A stretch of DNA of 64,000 bases from Serinicoccus hydrothermalis. Its GTDB lineage: Bacteria; Actinomycetota; Actinomycetes; Actinomycetales; Dermatophilaceae. The stretch is taken from assembly GCF_001685415.1 (NCBI RefSeq), contig NZ_CP014989.1, forward strand, positions 1,302,001 through 1,366,000, read 5' to 3'. A program made the position numbers and the translations under genes. The notes under the pieces were generated by a model. It searched no databases and was not told the DNA's origin. It saw only the letters and a list, made by a program, of their open reading frames with translations. This document shows positions 53,901 through 64,000 of this stretch, one piece after another (positions within the stretch are counted from its first letter, which is position 1; each line of letters begins with the position of its first letter).

Positions 53901-55481
53901 CAGGCCGGGGTCGGCGTCATCCTCGACTGGGTGCCAGGGCACTTCGCCACCGACCCGTGGGCGCTGGCCCGCTTCGACGGCACCCCGATCTACGAGCACC
54001 CGGACCCGCGCAAGGGCTGGCACCCGGAGTGGGGCTCCTACATCTTCGACTTCGGGCGGCCGGAGGTGCGCAACTTCCTCGTCGCCAACGCCACCTACTG
54101 GCTGGAGGAGTTCCACGCCGACGGGCTGCGCGTCGACGGCGTCGCCTCGATGCTCTACCTGGACTACTCCCGCGAGGAGGGCCAGTGGGTGCCCAACCGG
54201 CACGGCGGCCGGGAGAACCTCGAGGCCGTGGCGCTCCTGCAGGAGGCCAACGCGACGGCATACCGGCGCTCCCCGGGCGTGGTGATGATCGCCGAGGAGA
54301 GCACCTCCTGGCCGGGCGTCACCGCCCGCACCGACGAGGGCGGGCTGGGCTTCGGCTTCAAGTGGAACATGGGCTGGATGCACGACACCCTCGGCTATCT
54401 CGGCGCCTCCCCCTTCGCCCGCGCGCACCAGCACCACGCGCTGACCTTCTCCCTCGTCTACGCCTTCGGCGAGAAGTACATCCTGCCGATCAGCCACGAC
54501 GAGGTCGTGCATGGCAAGGGCTCGCTCGTGCGCAAGATGGCCGGCGACGCGTGGCAGAAGTTCGCCACCACGAGGGCCTTCCTCGCCTACCAGTGGAGCC
54601 ACCCGGGCAAGCAGCTGCTCTTCATGGGCTCGGAGTTCGCGCAGGCGCGCGAGTGGGCCGACGGCGGGTCGCTGAGCTGGGAGCTCACCGAGCAGCCCGA
54701 GCACGCCGGGATCCAGAGGCTGGTCCGCGACCTCAACCGCCTGTATGCCGAGCTGCCCGCCCTGTGGCAGATCGACCACCACGAGGACGGCTTCAGCTGG
54801 CTGGACGCCAACGACGCCGGCCGCAACCAGTACTCCTTCCTGCGCTGGGGCAACGAGGGCGACCTCGGCCCGGGGCTGCGCCCGGTCGTCGCGGCCGTGG
54901 TCAACTTCAGCGGCATACCCCACCATCAGGTGCACGTCGGACTGCCCTACGGCGGCCGCTGGCGCGAGGTGCTCAACACCGACGCCGAGGACTACGGCGG
55001 CTCGGGCCAGGGCAACATGGGCTCGGTCGAGGCGGTCGACCACCCGCACCAGGGCCAGCCCTGGTCGGCGCTCATCACGGTCCCCCCGCTGGGCGCGGTC
55101 TGGCTGGTGCCGGACCCCGTGGACGAGCAGGACCTCACCCGGCGCTCCGAGCCGGAGACCGCCGCGGCCACGACGGCCGAGGAGACCGGCGAGGTCGTCA
55201 CCGGGGCGACGGAGGAGGACACGGACGTGGACAGCACCGACAACGGCACCGAGGACGGCGCCGAGGGCCTCGACGAGGGCTCCACCGAGGAGCTGGCCCA
55301 CGGCGAGCTCGCCCCGGAGCACCCCTTCGTCGCCGAGGGTGGCCAGCCGATCGACCACGAGGAGCGCACGACGGTCGCCACGCTGGACGAGAGCGACGGC
55401 GAGGCGGCCGGCCAGGACTTCTCGAGGTTCGGCGTGGCCCACCGGTCGGACGGCGACGAGGCCGCCGACGAGGAAGAGTGA
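50922..55481 (+). CDS. Maltokinase-branching enzyme fusion (Pep2/Mak + GlgB)
   Basis: One open frame of 1519 residues. Residues 1-460 are a maltokinase: [28 protein letters not shown] (ATP Lys), [12 protein letters not shown] (catalytic Asp about 321) and [11 protein letters not shown]. Residues 460-670 are an Asp/Glu/Pro-rich, probably disordered linker containing a palindromic repeat. About 680-1400 is GlgB: a first CBM48 ([21 protein letters not shown]), a second ([20 protein letters not shown]), [25 protein letters not shown] (nucleophile Asp about 1071), MIAEESTSW, and [14 protein letters not shown] 120-residue acidic tail ends it. It would make maltose-1-phosphate and add alpha-1,6 branches. 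AAGGAG plus GTG 52320 may also give a separate GlgB. ATG 50922 overlaps the treS stop. Confidence 0.88.
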   Translation: MATLTPTFEEFLPAWVARQRWYRGKQAGTPRLRHGGSIRWQDPFGEVGIEDHVLVDESGAEPIVYQVPLTYRAEAVPFLEHALVATAEHDELGTRYVYDATHDPVFAHVLLSEMYAEHDVPAAQARRLAPAGPAPALAASRVLIGEQSNTSIIVDMHGEDRPVIIKLFRVLAEGENPDVSVQTAVSRGGSRQVPDPVGAVEGRWVSPDGAEAHGHLAFAQEFLPGTEDAWRRALVAAGADEDFTEGARSLGAATATVHTVLREAFGSHAGAGRRSELVAQMRTRAEQAFRDAPELEAYRDPVLAMYAELESSDLPDLQRIHGDYHLGQVLDAPDRGWVLLDFEGEPLRPLAERTEPDLALRDVAGMLRSFDYAAASAALAGVGDRGAWAAAAREAFLEGYASGSDDDLRAGQASLLAALELDKALYEVSYEAQNRPDWVVIPVAAVQRLLGAAGDVPETGTTKETPVSTSDTPETRTADTPSTSDEAPSRPDTPSVRPEADARGVRSDEEAPGAGPKADARGVRSEDVPEPEDVPEPDGIADDYGASLIEVERHDGPLDHPPTGDRRAASGAAPEYASGRGASGGYPHAPVPPPEEMQVGTLPPGRRTREELELGPRPGRSASGWSGEPQGDPEVRHAAAWDEATGSEQVVTSRPGDRTPLEEPSAPPAPHTLPLDLDEAADVVDGLHRTPQVLLGAHAHEGHVTVRTLQPEATDVEVLLAGGDTVPMTHETGGIWVAVLDRETVPAYRLKVSSGTGSAVVDEAYRHGPSLGQTDLHLIGEGRHEELWRALGSHVMTVRDELGQVTGTRFAVWAPHAEAVHVVGDFNGWNGATHALRAHDDSGVWELFVPGVAEGAHYKYDITGPDGVRRAKADPMARASEVPPFNNSVVTVSTHRWGDAAWMAQRAAGDVHHGPMSIYEVHLGSWRKGLGYTEIADQLVPYVAEMGFTHVELMPVMQHPYGGSWGYHVTGYYAADSRFGHEDGLRHLIDRLHQAGVGVILDWVPGHFATDPWALARFDGTPIYEHPDPRKGWHPEWGSYIFDFGRPEVRNFLVANATYWLEEFHADGLRVDGVASMLYLDYSREEGQWVPNRHGGRENLEAVALLQEANATAYRRSPGVVMIAEESTSWPGVTARTDEGGLGFGFKWNMGWMHDTLGYLGASPFARAHQHHALTFSLVYAFGEKYILPISHDEVVHGKGSLVRKMAGDAWQKFATTRAFLAYQWSHPGKQLLFMGSEFAQAREWADGGSLSWELTEQPEHAGIQRLVRDLNRLYAELPALWQIDHHEDGFSWLDANDAGRNQYSFLRWGNEGDLGPGLRPVVAAVVNFSGIPHHQVHVGLPYGGRWREVLNTDAEDYGGSGQGNMGSVEAVDHPHQGQPWSALITVPPLGAVWLVPDPVDEQDLTRRSEPETAAATTAEETGEVVTGATEEDTDVDSTDNGTEDGAEGLDEGSTEELAHGELAPEHPFVAEGGQPIDHEERTTVATLDESDGEAAGQDFSRFGVAHRSDGDEAADEEE
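52308..52322 (+). promoter_or_regulatory. Internal ribosome site and in-frame GTG start for GlgB
   Basis: AAGGAG (52308-52313), six bases, then GTG (52320-52322) in frame within the fusion. It is a textbook initiation site at the maltokinase/linker border. A separate GlgB of 1053 residues could start here. Confidence 0.5.
52388..52497 (+). repeat. Palindromic repeat inside the coding linker
   Basis: A 24-base arm (52388-52411, beginning CCGACCGGACACCCCTT) faces its inverse (52420-52443) across eight bases, with one mismatch and 17 perfect terminal pairs. A third arm at 52474-52497 repeats the second with one change. It encodes linker sequence such as [14 protein letters not shown] and [10 protein letters not shown]. 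Reading frame is kept. It resembles a protein-coding palindromic element inserted in a disordered region. Confidence 0.85.
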
Positions 55482-55494
55482 GAGGCAGAGGCTG

Positions 55495-57168
<1,674 letters not shown>

Positions 57169-57187
57169 GCGCTCAGGGTCCGCCGGC

Positions 57188-58183
57188 TCAGTAGAGCGCG
57201 CTCATGAGCGCCCGGCGGGCCTTGCCGACGCGCTCGTCCTGGCTGCCGATGACGTCGAAGAGGCCGAGCAGGTGGTTGCGGGCCCGGTCGCGGTCCTCGC
57301 CGCTGGTGCGGCGGACCGTCTCGACGAGGCGGCCGAAGCCGTCCTCGACGTGCCCGCCCACCAGGTCGACGTCGGCGGCGTCGATCTGCGCCTGCACGTC
57401 CTCCGGCCGGTCCGCGGCGGCCTGCCGCACGGCGGCCAGGTCCATCGAGGCGGTGCGCTCCAGCAGCCGGACCTGGCCGAGCCCGAGCCGGGCCAGCTCG
57501 TCGGCCGGGTCCTGCTCGAGCGCCTTCTCGTAGGCGGAGATCGCGCCCGCCCAGTCGCCGCGGTCGATGGCGTCGTAGGCCTCCTGGTGCAGCGGCGGCA
57601 GCTCCTCGGCCGGCTCCTCCTGCTCCCCGTTCTCCTCCGGCACCCCGTCGTCGTCGCCGACCTCCACCCGGCCGGTGACCGCGTTGGTGACCGCCGCCTC
57701 GAGGAACTTCTCGAGCAGCTGGTCGACCTGCTCCATCGGCTGCACGCCGAGGTAGAAGGGCATCGGCTGGCCGCTCAGCAGACCCATGACGACGGGCAGG
57801 GAGGACACCTGGCCGAAGACCTGCTGCAGCACCGGGGTCAGCGCCTGCAGGATGCCGGGGCTGCCGGAGATGTCCACGCCGGCGACCTGGAAGCGGCCGC
57901 CCGAGGTGCGGGCGCGCTCGGCGAGGTCGCGCAGGTGGGTGAGCGACTCGGGCAGCTGCGGGCTCCACAGGACCATGACCACGGGCGTCGTGAGGCTAAC
58001 GTTGACGACGGACTCGAAGGTCTCGTCGCTCACCTGGACCAGGGCGCCGCTGCGGCCCGGCACTCCCCCGCCGGACCCTGCCTGCGGCGCGGCGCCGCCC
58101 GAGGGCGCGCCCGCTCGCGGGGAGAGCTGGGAGAGGTCGACGGCTCCGCGCAGCGCGGCGGTGGAGAAGGGCTGATCGGTCAT
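57188..58183 (-). CDS. Thioredoxin-fold/TPR protein (CnoX/YbbN-like) without the CxxC site
   Basis: A 331-residue protein. A disordered Gly/Ser/Pro-rich start (about 20-47) leads to a thioredoxin fold (about 48-160: VVMVLWSPQLPESLTHLRDLAE, then QVSSLPVVMGLLSG with the cis-Pro). The position of the CxxC reads SPQLPES, so no redox cysteines remain. TPR-like helices follow (LHQEAYDAIDRGDWAGAISAYEKALEQDPADELARLGLGQ). This layout matches CnoX/YbbN co-chaperones, some of which also lack the cysteines; a holdase role is inferred. ATG 58183 is leaderless. Convergent with pgm. Confidence 0.82.
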   Translation of the reverse strand: MTDQPFSTAALRGAVDLSQLSPRAGAPSGGAAPQAGSGGGVPGRSGALVQVSDETFESVVNVSLTTPVVMVLWSPQLPESLTHLRDLAERARTSGGRFQVAGVDISGSPGILQALTPVLQQVFGQVSSLPVVMGLLSGQPMPFYLGVQPMEQVDQLLEKFLEAAVTNAVTGRVEVGDDDGVPEENGEQEEPAEELPPLHQEAYDAIDRGDWAGAISAYEKALEQDPADELARLGLGQVRLLERTASMDLAAVRQAAADRPEDVQAQIDAADVDLVGGHVEDGFGRLVETVRRTSGEDRDRARNHLLGLFDVIGSQDERVGKARRALMSALY

Positions 58184-58189
58184 GCGTCC

Positions 58190-58195
58190 AGGGTA
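58190..58195 (-). promoter_or_regulatory. Leaderless -10 (TACCCT)
   Basis: TACCCT on the minus strand, six bases before ATG 58183. Confidence 0.55.
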
Positions 58196-58235
58196 GGCCG
58201 TGCGCGGGGTGCTCCCCGACGCGGCCGGTGGGTGA

Positions 58236-59336
58236 CTACTCGCCGGAGGCGTCCACCAGCTGCTCGGAGGCGGCGATCATCTCCGGCTTGAACTCGACGT
58301 CCTCCGAGGGGGCCCGCATCGCGACGAAGACCGACGTGCGCAGGGTGGCCTGCGAGGTCAGCACCTCGGTGTCCTGGAAGGCGCGGAAGGCGTCCGGGGT
58401 CGTCAGCTGCGTGCCCGCGTCGACCACGAACTGGGTGTCGCGCAGCAGCGAGCCCATGACGAAGCCGGTGCCGTCCTCGAACAGCAGGGTGGTGACGTCG
58501 TCGGAGACGAGCCAGTTCTTCTCCCGCAGCTCGGCCTGACCGTCGAGCTGCGCCGCCTGCTCCTCCGCGGCGTCGCGGACGGCGGGGGCATACCCGTGGG
58601 TGCGGTAGTCGGGGACCTCGTCGGGCTGCGGCCACTCGGTGTAGGCACCCACCGACTTGAGCAGCTCGCGCGGCTGCATCGTCAGCTCACCCTTGCCCTC
58701 GCGCAGCACGGGGCTGCCCGCGGAGCGGCCGTCGAAGGTCGGGACCTCGGTGCCCGGCAGCATCGCGGCCTCCCAGGTGATGCGGAAGTCCTCGGTCTCG
58801 CCGCTGTCGCTCGTGAGCAGGTGCAGGCGCGGCGCCCCCTCCTCGGGGACGCTCTGCACGAGCAGGTAGGCGGGGGTCTCGCCGTCGTCGCGGCTCACCG
58901 CGAGCACGATGGGCTCGACCGGGTTCTCCTCGAGGTCGACCTCCGCGGGCTCCCCGTCCACGCCCTCGAGGCGGTCGGCCGCCTTGTGCGCGCGCAGCGC
59001 GGTGCCGGCGAGCGAGGCCTCCTGGGCCTCCTGGATGTCCTCGCCGTCGCCCTGGTCGGCGCGGACCCGCTCGGTCAGCACCTCGGTGGCGACCTCCTCG
59101 GCGTCCTCCAGCGAGATCGCGCCCGCGTCGGCCTCGGTCGTCATCTCGACCGTGGTCTCGCTGGCGTCGTCGGCGGCGGCGGCCTCGGTGGCCGTGGCAG
59201 TGTCGTCGGCGGTGGCGGTGGTGCCGCCCTGGTCGGCACCCTCGGTCGGGTCGCCGGCCGTCTCGTCGCCGGAGCACGCGGCAAGAACGAGGGCCGAGCT
59301 CAGCGTGGCGGCGGCGGTGATCCTGGAGAACTTCAT
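58236..59336 (-). CDS. Lipoprotein of unknown function
   Basis: A 366-residue lipoprotein. Signal peptide MKFSRITAAATLSSALVLAAC with the lipobox LAAC (Cys 21), then an Asp/Glu/Thr/Ala-rich low-complexity linker (about 22-80). The globular part has no motif that I can name; it shows alternating beta-type segments (EPIVLAVSRDD, PAYLLVQSVPEEGAPRLHLLTS, FVMGSLLRDTQFVVDAG) and resembles the generic secreted actinobacterial lipoproteins. ATG 59336 is chosen because the signal peptide starts there and TACCAT lies six bases upstream. Confidence 0.78.
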   Translation of the reverse strand: MKFSRITAAATLSSALVLAACSGDETAGDPTEGADQGGTTATADDTATATEAAAADDASETTVEMTTEADAGAISLEDAEEVATEVLTERVRADQGDGEDIQEAQEASLAGTALRAHKAADRLEGVDGEPAEVDLEENPVEPIVLAVSRDDGETPAYLLVQSVPEEGAPRLHLLTSDSGETEDFRITWEAAMLPGTEVPTFDGRSAGSPVLREGKGELTMQPRELLKSVGAYTEWPQPDEVPDYRTHGYAPAVRDAAEEQAAQLDGQAELREKNWLVSDDVTTLLFEDGTGFVMGSLLRDTQFVVDAGTQLTTPDAFRAFQDTEVLTSQATLRTSVFVAMRAPSEDVEFKPEMIAASEQLVDASGE

Positions 59337-59342
59337 AACGAT

Positions 59343-59348
59343 ATGGTA
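59343..59348 (-). promoter_or_regulatory. Leaderless -10 (TACCAT) of the lipoprotein gene
   Basis: TACCAT on the minus strand, six bases before ATG 59336, in a locally A/T-rich stretch. Confidence 0.55.
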
Positions 59349-59373
59349 AACATCGCCCTCGCGCGCGGCGAAA

Positions 59374-60144
59374 TCAGCGATCTCCCAGGGAGGTCTCCGC
59401 ATCGGCGTCGCGCCGGTCCCGCGTCCGCACCCCGTCCTCGTCGGCCGGACCGCTCACGATCCGCTCCAGGACGAGGTAGAGACCATAGATGGCGAGCAGG
59501 GCGGCCGTCACGTGCAGGAGCAGCGCCAGGGCCACACCGATGATGACACCGGCCCGCCAGTACCTCCCCCAGGAGACCGCGAGCACGCTCGGGACGAGGA
59601 CGGCGAAGAGCGCGCCCAGCGCCAGCTCGGCCGGCCAGGGCCGGTCCCCCATCCACGGCACGACGTCCCACACGTCGAAGAAGTCGAGGGTCGCCGCCGT
59701 GCCGAGCAGGGTCACGAGGCCGAGCAGGCCGACCAGCTGGATGCGCTTGACCAGGTCGCCGCTGGCCCACAGCGTGCTGATCGTCACCGCGGCCCACATG
59801 AGCCAGGCCCGGACCCGGCCGGTCCCCAGGGCGATCATCGCCGTGCGAAAGATCCGGTCCGCCTCGTGCCGCCGGACCGGCGGGCCCTCATGGCTCCCCG
59901 GCCGGACCAGCGCGTCGTGCAGGACCGCCGCGGGCAGGAAGTCACCGCTCTTGGGCACCAGCCAGGTGAACAGGTCCGGGACCGAGGCGAAGTCGGTGAC
60001 GAAACCGGCGGGGACGACGAGGGCGTCGGCATACTCCGGCGTGGTGTAGCCGACCGCGCGCAGCAGGGTGAAGTCCCGACCGTCGACGCTGCGCAGCTCC
60101 AGCCGGAGCGGACCACCAGTCTCGACGTCGAAGAACTCGCCCAT
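59374..60144 (-). CDS. DUF1353 protein with C-terminal membrane helices
   Basis: A 256-residue protein. The first 110 residues are a DUF1353 domain (VVPAGFVTDFASVPDLFTWLVPKSGDFLPAAVLHDALV, then EADRIFRTAMIALG), a small domain best known from phage genomes, with conserved Asp/His. Four or five hydrophobic segments follow (AWLMWAAVTISTLWA, LVGLLGLVTLLGTAATL, LALGALFAVLVPSVLAVSW, AGVIIGVALALLLHVTAALLAIYGLYLVL). No phage genes are near, so it seems to be a chromosomal membrane version. The function is unknown. Confidence 0.75.
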   Translation of the reverse strand: MGEFFDVETGGPLRLELRSVDGRDFTLLRAVGYTTPEYADALVVPAGFVTDFASVPDLFTWLVPKSGDFLPAAVLHDALVRPGSHEGPPVRRHEADRIFRTAMIALGTGRVRAWLMWAAVTISTLWASGDLVKRIQLVGLLGLVTLLGTAATLDFFDVWDVVPWMGDRPWPAELALGALFAVLVPSVLAVSWGRYWRAGVIIGVALALLLHVTAALLAIYGLYLVLERIVSGPADEDGVRTRDRRDADAETSLGDR

Positions 60145-60156
60145 GGTGCTCCTCCT

Positions 60157-61131
60157 CTAGCCCGCGAACCTGTCCGTCGCGCGGATGAGCGCGTCGAGGT
60201 TGCCCGGTTCGGAGAACGCATGCCCCGCGTCAGATACCACCTGGAAGTCGGCGTCCGAGAGCCGGGCGGCGAGGTCGAAGGCGGTGCGGGCCGGGGTGCA
60301 CATGTCGAGGCGGCCCTGGACGATGACCGTCGGCAGGTGGGCGATCCGGTGGGCCTGGTCCAGCAGCGCGCCCTCGCGCAGGAAGCCGCCGTGCACGAAG
60401 TAGTGGTTCTCGATCCGGGCGAAGGCCACGGCCTGGGCGGGCTCGGTGGCCTTGCGGTAGCCCTCCTCGTCCGGCAGCACCGAGATGACCCGGGACTCCC
60501 AGCCGCTCCACGCCTGGCCCGCGGGCACGTGCACCGCGGGGTCGGGGTCGAAGAGCAGCTCGTGGTAGGCCAGCTGCATCTCGTGCCGCCGCTCCGGGGC
60601 GACCGGGGCGACGAACTCCGCCCAGTGGTCGGGGTAGACGTGCTCGAGGTGGCCGCGCTCGTACATCCAGGAGAGCTCGGCGGGGCGCAGCGTGAAGATG
60701 CCGCGCAGGACGAGCTCGGTGACCCGCTCAGGGTGCGCCTGGGCGTACGCCAGCGAGAGGCAGGAGCCCCAGGACCCGCCGAAGACCTGCCAGCGCTCGA
60801 TCCCCAGGTGCTCGCGGATCCGCTCCATGTCGGCGACGAGGTGGGTGGTGGTGTTGGTGGCCCAGAGCGCGTCGTCGACCGTCGTCGAGGCGTGCGGGGT
60901 GGACCTGCCCGCCATCCGCTGGTCGAAGAGCACGATGTGGTAGCGCTCGGGGTCGAAGACCCGACGCTGCTTCGGGCTGGTGCCGCTGCCGGGGCCGCCG
61001 TGCACGAAGACGACCGGCTTGCCCTCAGGGTTGCCGGACTCCTCGACGTAGACCTCGTGGCCGTCGCCGACGTCCAGCATCTGGGTGCGGTAGGGCTCGA
61101 TCTCGGGGTAGAAGGTGCGTCGCTCGCTCAC
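60157..61131 (-). CDS. pip: Proline iminopeptidase (alpha/beta hydrolase)
   Basis: A 324-residue S33 peptidase. VVFVHGGPGSGTSPKQRR holds the oxyanion-hole motif HGGPG, and the nucleophile Ser is in VFGGSWGSCLSLAYAQAHP (GxSxGS). RLDMCTPARTAFDLA supplies the Asp and VSDAGHAF the His. The usual FDQRGCGRS stretch reads FDQRMAGRSTPHA, a mild change. It removes N-terminal proline from peptides. GTG 61131 overlaps the stop of the GNAT gene (GTGA). Confidence 0.9.
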   Translation of the reverse strand: MSERRTFYPEIEPYRTQMLDVGDGHEVYVEESGNPEGKPVVFVHGGPGSGTSPKQRRVFDPERYHIVLFDQRMAGRSTPHASTTVDDALWATNTTTHLVADMERIREHLGIERWQVFGGSWGSCLSLAYAQAHPERVTELVLRGIFTLRPAELSWMYERGHLEHVYPDHWAEFVAPVAPERRHEMQLAYHELLFDPDPAVHVPAGQAWSGWESRVISVLPDEEGYRKATEPAQAVAFARIENHYFVHGGFLREGALLDQAHRIAHLPTVIVQGRLDMCTPARTAFDLAARLSDADFQVVSDAGHAFSEPGNLDALIRATDRFAG

Positions 61132-61736
61132 CCTCCGACGGTAGCGCTCCGGTCCGACCTCCCCGGCGCGGGGCGGACCATGCGCAGCTCGACGACGCCC
61201 TCGTGGCCGTCCAGGCCCTCCGTGCCGTCCGGCGCGAAACCCTGCTGCTCGTAGAAGCGGACCGCGCGGTCGTTGCCCCGCGCCACCCAGAGGTATGCCG
61301 CGCGGTCGCCGAGGGCGCGGGCCAGCAGCTCCTGGGCGAGGCCGGTGCCGTGGAGCTCCGGCGCGACGTTGAGGGTGAAGAGCTGGTGCGGGGTGGGTGG
61401 GTCCTCGTCCCGGGCCGGGCCGTGGAGGCAGAAGCCCGCGGGCTGCCCGTCGCTGGTCGCGAGCAGGATGCCGCGGCCGTCGTCCGGCACCGCGCCGGCG
61501 TCGTAGGCCGCGACCACCTGGTCCCACATCGGTCGGAACTGCTCGGGGTCGAGGGCGTCGACGACCTCGTCGGACATGATCCCGCGGTAGGTCGCCGCCC
61601 AGACCCGGGCGTGCAGCGCCGCGATTCCCTCGGCGTCCCCGGCCCGCGGCTCCCGGAGCTCCCAGGTCGCACGGACCGGCTCCTGCGACCCGTCGCGTCC
61701 CGAGGTGTACCCCGGGGGCTGTGCGGGCTCGCTCAT
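61128..61736 (-). CDS. GNAT-family N-acetyltransferase
   Basis: A 202-residue acyltransferase. A short hydrophilic start is followed by the GNAT fold: REPRAGDAEGIAALHARVW, HQLFTLNVAPELHGTGLAQELLARAL (motif A with the acetyl-CoA loop), and YLWVARGNDRAVRFYEQQGFAPDG (motif B). The substrate is unknown. ATG 61736 lies 17 bases from the thiolase stop, suggesting an operon thiolase-GNAT-pip. Confidence 0.85.
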   Translation of the reverse strand: MSEPAQPPGYTSGRDGSQEPVRATWELREPRAGDAEGIAALHARVWAATYRGIMSDEVVDALDPEQFRPMWDQVVAAYDAGAVPDDGRGILLATSDGQPAGFCLHGPARDEDPPTPHQLFTLNVAPELHGTGLAQELLARALGDRAAYLWVARGNDRAVRFYEQQGFAPDGTEGLDGHEGVVELRMVRPAPGRSDRSATVGG

Positions 61737-61753
61737 CCTCCGACCGTCGCCGC

Positions 61754-62959
61754 TCAGCGCTGCGGGACGGTGACGATGAGGGCGTCGCCCTGGCCGCCGC
61801 CGCCGCAGAGCGCGGCCGCGCCGGTGCCGCCGCCACGGCGCTGGAGCTCCAGCGCGAGGTGCAGCAGGATGCGGGCCCCGGACATCCCGATCGGGTGGCC
61901 GAGCGCGATGGCCCCGCCGTTGACGTTGACCTTGTCCTCGTCGAGGCCGAGCTCGGCCACGGAGGCCAGGCCGACGGCGGCGAAGGCCTCGTTGATCTCC
62001 ACGAGGTCCAGGTCGGTCGGCTCGATGCCCAGCTTGGCGCAGGCGGCGGCGATGGCGCGCGCCGGCTGGCTCTGCAGCGTGGAGTCCGGCCCGGCCACCA
62101 TGCCGTGGGCGCCGATCTCGGCGATCCACTCCAGACCCAGCTCCTGGGCCTTGGCCTTGCTCATCACGACGACGGCGCACGCGCCGTCGGAGATCTGCGA
62201 GGCCGAGCCGGCGGTGATCGTGCCGTCCTTCGTGAAGGCCGGCCGCAGCTTGCCCAGGGACTCGGTGGTGGTGTCGGCCCGGATGCCCTCGTCGGTGCTC
62301 ACGGTGACCGGGTCGCCCTTGCGCTGCGGGATCTCGACCGGGACCACCTCGTCGGCGAAGAGGCCCTCGTCCCACGCGGCGGCCGCCCGCTGGTGGCTCC
62401 GTGCGGAGAAGGCGTCCTGCTCCTCGCGGGTGAAGCGACCCTCGTCGTCGGCGCTGTTGGCGGCCTCGGTCAGCCCGCCCATCGCCTGGTCGGTGAAGAC
62501 GTCCCAGAGCCCGTCGTAGGCCAGGTGGTCGCGCATCGTCACGTCGCCGTACTTGAAGCCCGAGCGCGACTTCTCCAGCAGGTGCGGCGCCTGGCTCATC
62601 GACTCCTGGCCCCCGGCGACGACGACCTCGACCTCGCCGGCCCGGACGAGCTGGTCGGCGAGCGCGATCGCGTCGATGCCGGACAGGCAGACCTTGTTGA
62701 TGGTCAGCGCGGGGACGTCCATGGGGATCCCGCCGGCGACGGCCGCCTGGCGCGCCGGGATCTGCCCGGCCCCCGCGGTCAGCACCTGGCCCATGATGAC
62801 GTAGTCGACCTGGTCCCCCGAGACCCCGGCGCGCTCCAGCGCACCGGCGATGGCGTGACCCCCGAGCTCGGCCCCGGACAGGCCGGAGAGCGACCCGAGC
62901 AGCCGCCCCATCGGGGTGCGGGCTCCCGCGACGAGGACGGACGTGGTGGCTTCGGACAT
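61754..62959 (-). CDS. Acetyl-CoA acetyltransferase (thiolase)
   Basis: A 401-residue thiolase. The nucleophile Cys is in [18 protein letters not shown] (about 91). [13 protein letters not shown] and [19 protein letters not shown] carry the His, and [14 protein letters not shown] the second Cys. It condenses or cleaves acetyl-CoA units in fatty-acid or short-chain acid metabolism, in keeping with the crotonase and etfBA genes in the window. ATG 62959 has GGAGGAG about ten bases upstream. A heptamer copy sits 30 bases upstream within GACAGGTATGCCTGTC, an inverted repeat. Confidence 0.94.
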   Translation of the reverse strand: MSEATTSVLVAGARTPMGRLLGSLSGLSGAELGGHAIAGALERAGVSGDQVDYVIMGQVLTAGAGQIPARQAAVAGGIPMDVPALTINKVCLSGIDAIALADQLVRAGEVEVVVAGGQESMSQAPHLLEKSRSGFKYGDVTMRDHLAYDGLWDVFTDQAMGGLTEAANSADDEGRFTREEQDAFSARSHQRAAAAWDEGLFADEVVPVEIPQRKGDPVTVSTDEGIRADTTTESLGKLRPAFTKDGTITAGSASQISDGACAVVVMSKAKAQELGLEWIAEIGAHGMVAGPDSTLQSQPARAIAAACAKLGIEPTDLDLVEINEAFAAVGLASVAELGLDEDKVNVNGGAIALGHPIGMSGARILLHLALELQRRGGGTGAAALCGGGGQGDALIVTVPQR

Positions 62960-63035
62960 GGGCTCGACTCCTCCGGCGACGGTGACAGGTATGCCTGTCT
63001 CGTCACTGTAACCGGGCCGCGCGCTTGCCCCCGGG

Positions 63036-64000
63036 TCAGCCTCCGTGGACCACCTGGCCGTCGAGCACCGTCGCGCTCACCAGGGTGTAGCGGAACCGGC
63101 GGGCCCGCTCGGCGCTCGTGGCGGCCTGCGCCAGCGGGTCCTGCTCGAGCAGGACCAGGTCGCCGCGGTCGCCCTCGCGCACGCGCTGCCCGTCCACCGA
63201 GGCGGCCAGCGCCTCCCGCGGCGTGATCTCCTGCTCGGGGTGCCAGCTCTCGCCGTCCTCCGGGCCGCGGTGCACCGCCGCGGCCATCGCCAGCCAGGGG
63301 TCCAGCGGCGACACCGGCGCGTCCGAGCCCAGCGTCAGCTCGATGCCCGCGTCGAGGAAGCTGCGCAGGGTGAAGGTCCGGTCGGTGCGGTCGGGCCAGC
63401 ACTGCTCGGTGACCGAGCGGTCGTCCAGCAGGTGCGCCGGCTGCACGCTGGCCACCACCCGCTGGGGCAGCTCGGCCCAGCGCCGCACGTCCAGCGGGTC
63501 CACGAGCTGGGCGTGCTCCACCGACCCGACGGCGCCCGTGGCCGCGAAGGCGTCGAGCACGGCGCCCACCGCGGCGTCCCCGATGGCGTGCAGCGCGGCC
63601 CGTAGCCCCGCACCCTTCGCCCTCGCCAGCAGCTCGGTGAGCTCCTCCACCGGGTAGTTCGCCGCCCCGGCGGGGTCCTTGAGCAGGTGACCGTCGGCAT
63701 ACGGGGCGCAGCACCACGCCGTGCGCGTGTTGAGCGAGCCGTCGGTGATGATCTTCAGCGGGCCCATCGTCACCAGGCCGTCGGTGGCCCGGATGGGCGC
63801 GCCGGTGCGCAGCCCGGCGGCGATGGCGTCCTCGAGGCCCTCGGGGTAGACGCCGGTGCGCGCGCGGAGCGGGGGCATACCCTCGGCGGTCCGCTCGCGC
63901 CACTGCTCCCACGGCCGCCCGAACTCCAGATCGACGATCCCGACCACGCCGAGGGTGTGCGCGGCCTGGATCGCCCGGGAGACGGCGTACTCCGACTCCT
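63036..64000 (-). CDS. Amidohydrolase (YtcJ-like), C-terminal part (partial)
   Basis: The 3' part of a gene that begins beyond the window; the frame is open to base 64000 ([17 protein letters not shown]). It matches the C-terminal half of the amidohydrolase-3 TIM barrel: [33 protein letters not shown] (metal His), [10 protein letters not shown] (metal His), and [13 protein letters not shown] (metal Asp). The N-terminal metal-binding HxH would lie outside. Substrate is unknown; family members hydrolyse N-acyl or formamide-type bonds. Confidence 0.87.
   Translation of the reverse strand, partial: ESEYAVSRAIQAAHTLGVVGIVDLEFGRPWEQWRERTAEGMPPLRARTGVYPEGLEDAIAAGLRTGAPIRATDGLVTMGPLKIITDGSLNTRTAWCCAPYADGHLLKDPAGAANYPVEELTELLARAKGAGLRAALHAIGDAAVGAVLDAFAATGAVGSVEHAQLVDPLDVRRWAELPQRVVASVQPAHLLDDRSVTEQCWPDRTDRTFTLRSFLDAGIELTLGSDAPVSPLDPWLAMAAAVHRGPEDGESWHPEQEITPREALAASVDGQRVREGDRGDLVLLEQDPLAQAATSAERARRFRYTLVSATVLDGQVVHGG

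Noticed and set aside
59374-60144. Prophage remnant
   Set aside because: Only the DUF1353 domain hints at phage; no integrase, structural gene or attachment repeat is nearby.

Overview
The window is a high-GC actinobacterial chromosome segment. The likely source is a Micrococcales member of the Intrasporangiaceae/Ornithinimicrobiaceae type. This is inferred from very strong G/C-ending codon use, many GTG starts, many leaderless promoters (TANNNT 6-8 nt before the start codon), a complete actinobacterial GlgE alpha-glucan pathway, a mycoredoxin-like protein, gatCAB, and a ligA / MetE-like / mnmA / iscS / etfA / etfB order that resembles the Mycobacterium tuberculosis Rv3009c-Rv3029c region. 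No tRNA, rRNA, CRISPR array, intact insertion sequence or prophage was seen.

Layout. 0-13 kb: the tail of a MocR-type regulator, an MFS transporter, a membrane-anchored sulfite-oxidase-family protein, a TM-helix (MscS/CmpX-like) channel, a metallo-beta-lactamase-fold hydrolase resembling Rv1339, a pair of CNNM/CorC membrane proteins, a PiT phosphate permease with a possible Pho box, then murI packed between two vapC toxins, and an FAH-family hydrolase. 13-20 kb: a SugE-type exporter, an actinobacterial protein of unknown function, ilvE divergent from a degenerate ketol-acid-reductoisomerase-like protein, and a tightly coupled sixA / ABC ATPase / two-permease operon. 20-27 kb: a secreted subtilase with cell-wall-binding repeats, and gatC-gatA-gatB followed by a 2-hydroxyacid dehydrogenase. 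27-44 kb: redox and membrane genes, ligA with a broken PIN toxin behind it, sulfur-transfer genes (mnmA, iscS), etfBA, a padR/HAAS pair, crotonase and YbjN genes, and a glycosyltransferase split by an in-frame stop. 44.8-57.2 kb: glgX, glgE, treS, a maltokinase-branching-enzyme fusion and pgm, all on the plus strand. Together these interconvert glucose phosphates, trehalose, maltose-1-phosphate and branched alpha-glucan. 57-64 kb: a Trx-fold/TPR co-chaperone-like protein, a lipoprotein, a DUF1353 membrane protein, proline iminopeptidase, GNAT, thiolase and a partial amidohydrolase.

The most unusual signal is not a gene. The heptamer GTATGCC / GGCATAC occurs at least 74 times by hand count, 37 in each orientation, in every codon phase and between genes, although TAT and ATA are otherwise almost absent. 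Rare codons (ATA, TAT, GCA, GGT) appear mainly where they complete it. Two families of palindromic repeat are also present: one intergenic (27.4 and 38.5 kb) and one inside the coding linker of the maltokinase-GlgB fusion. All functional assignments rest on motif recognition by eye; no database search was run.
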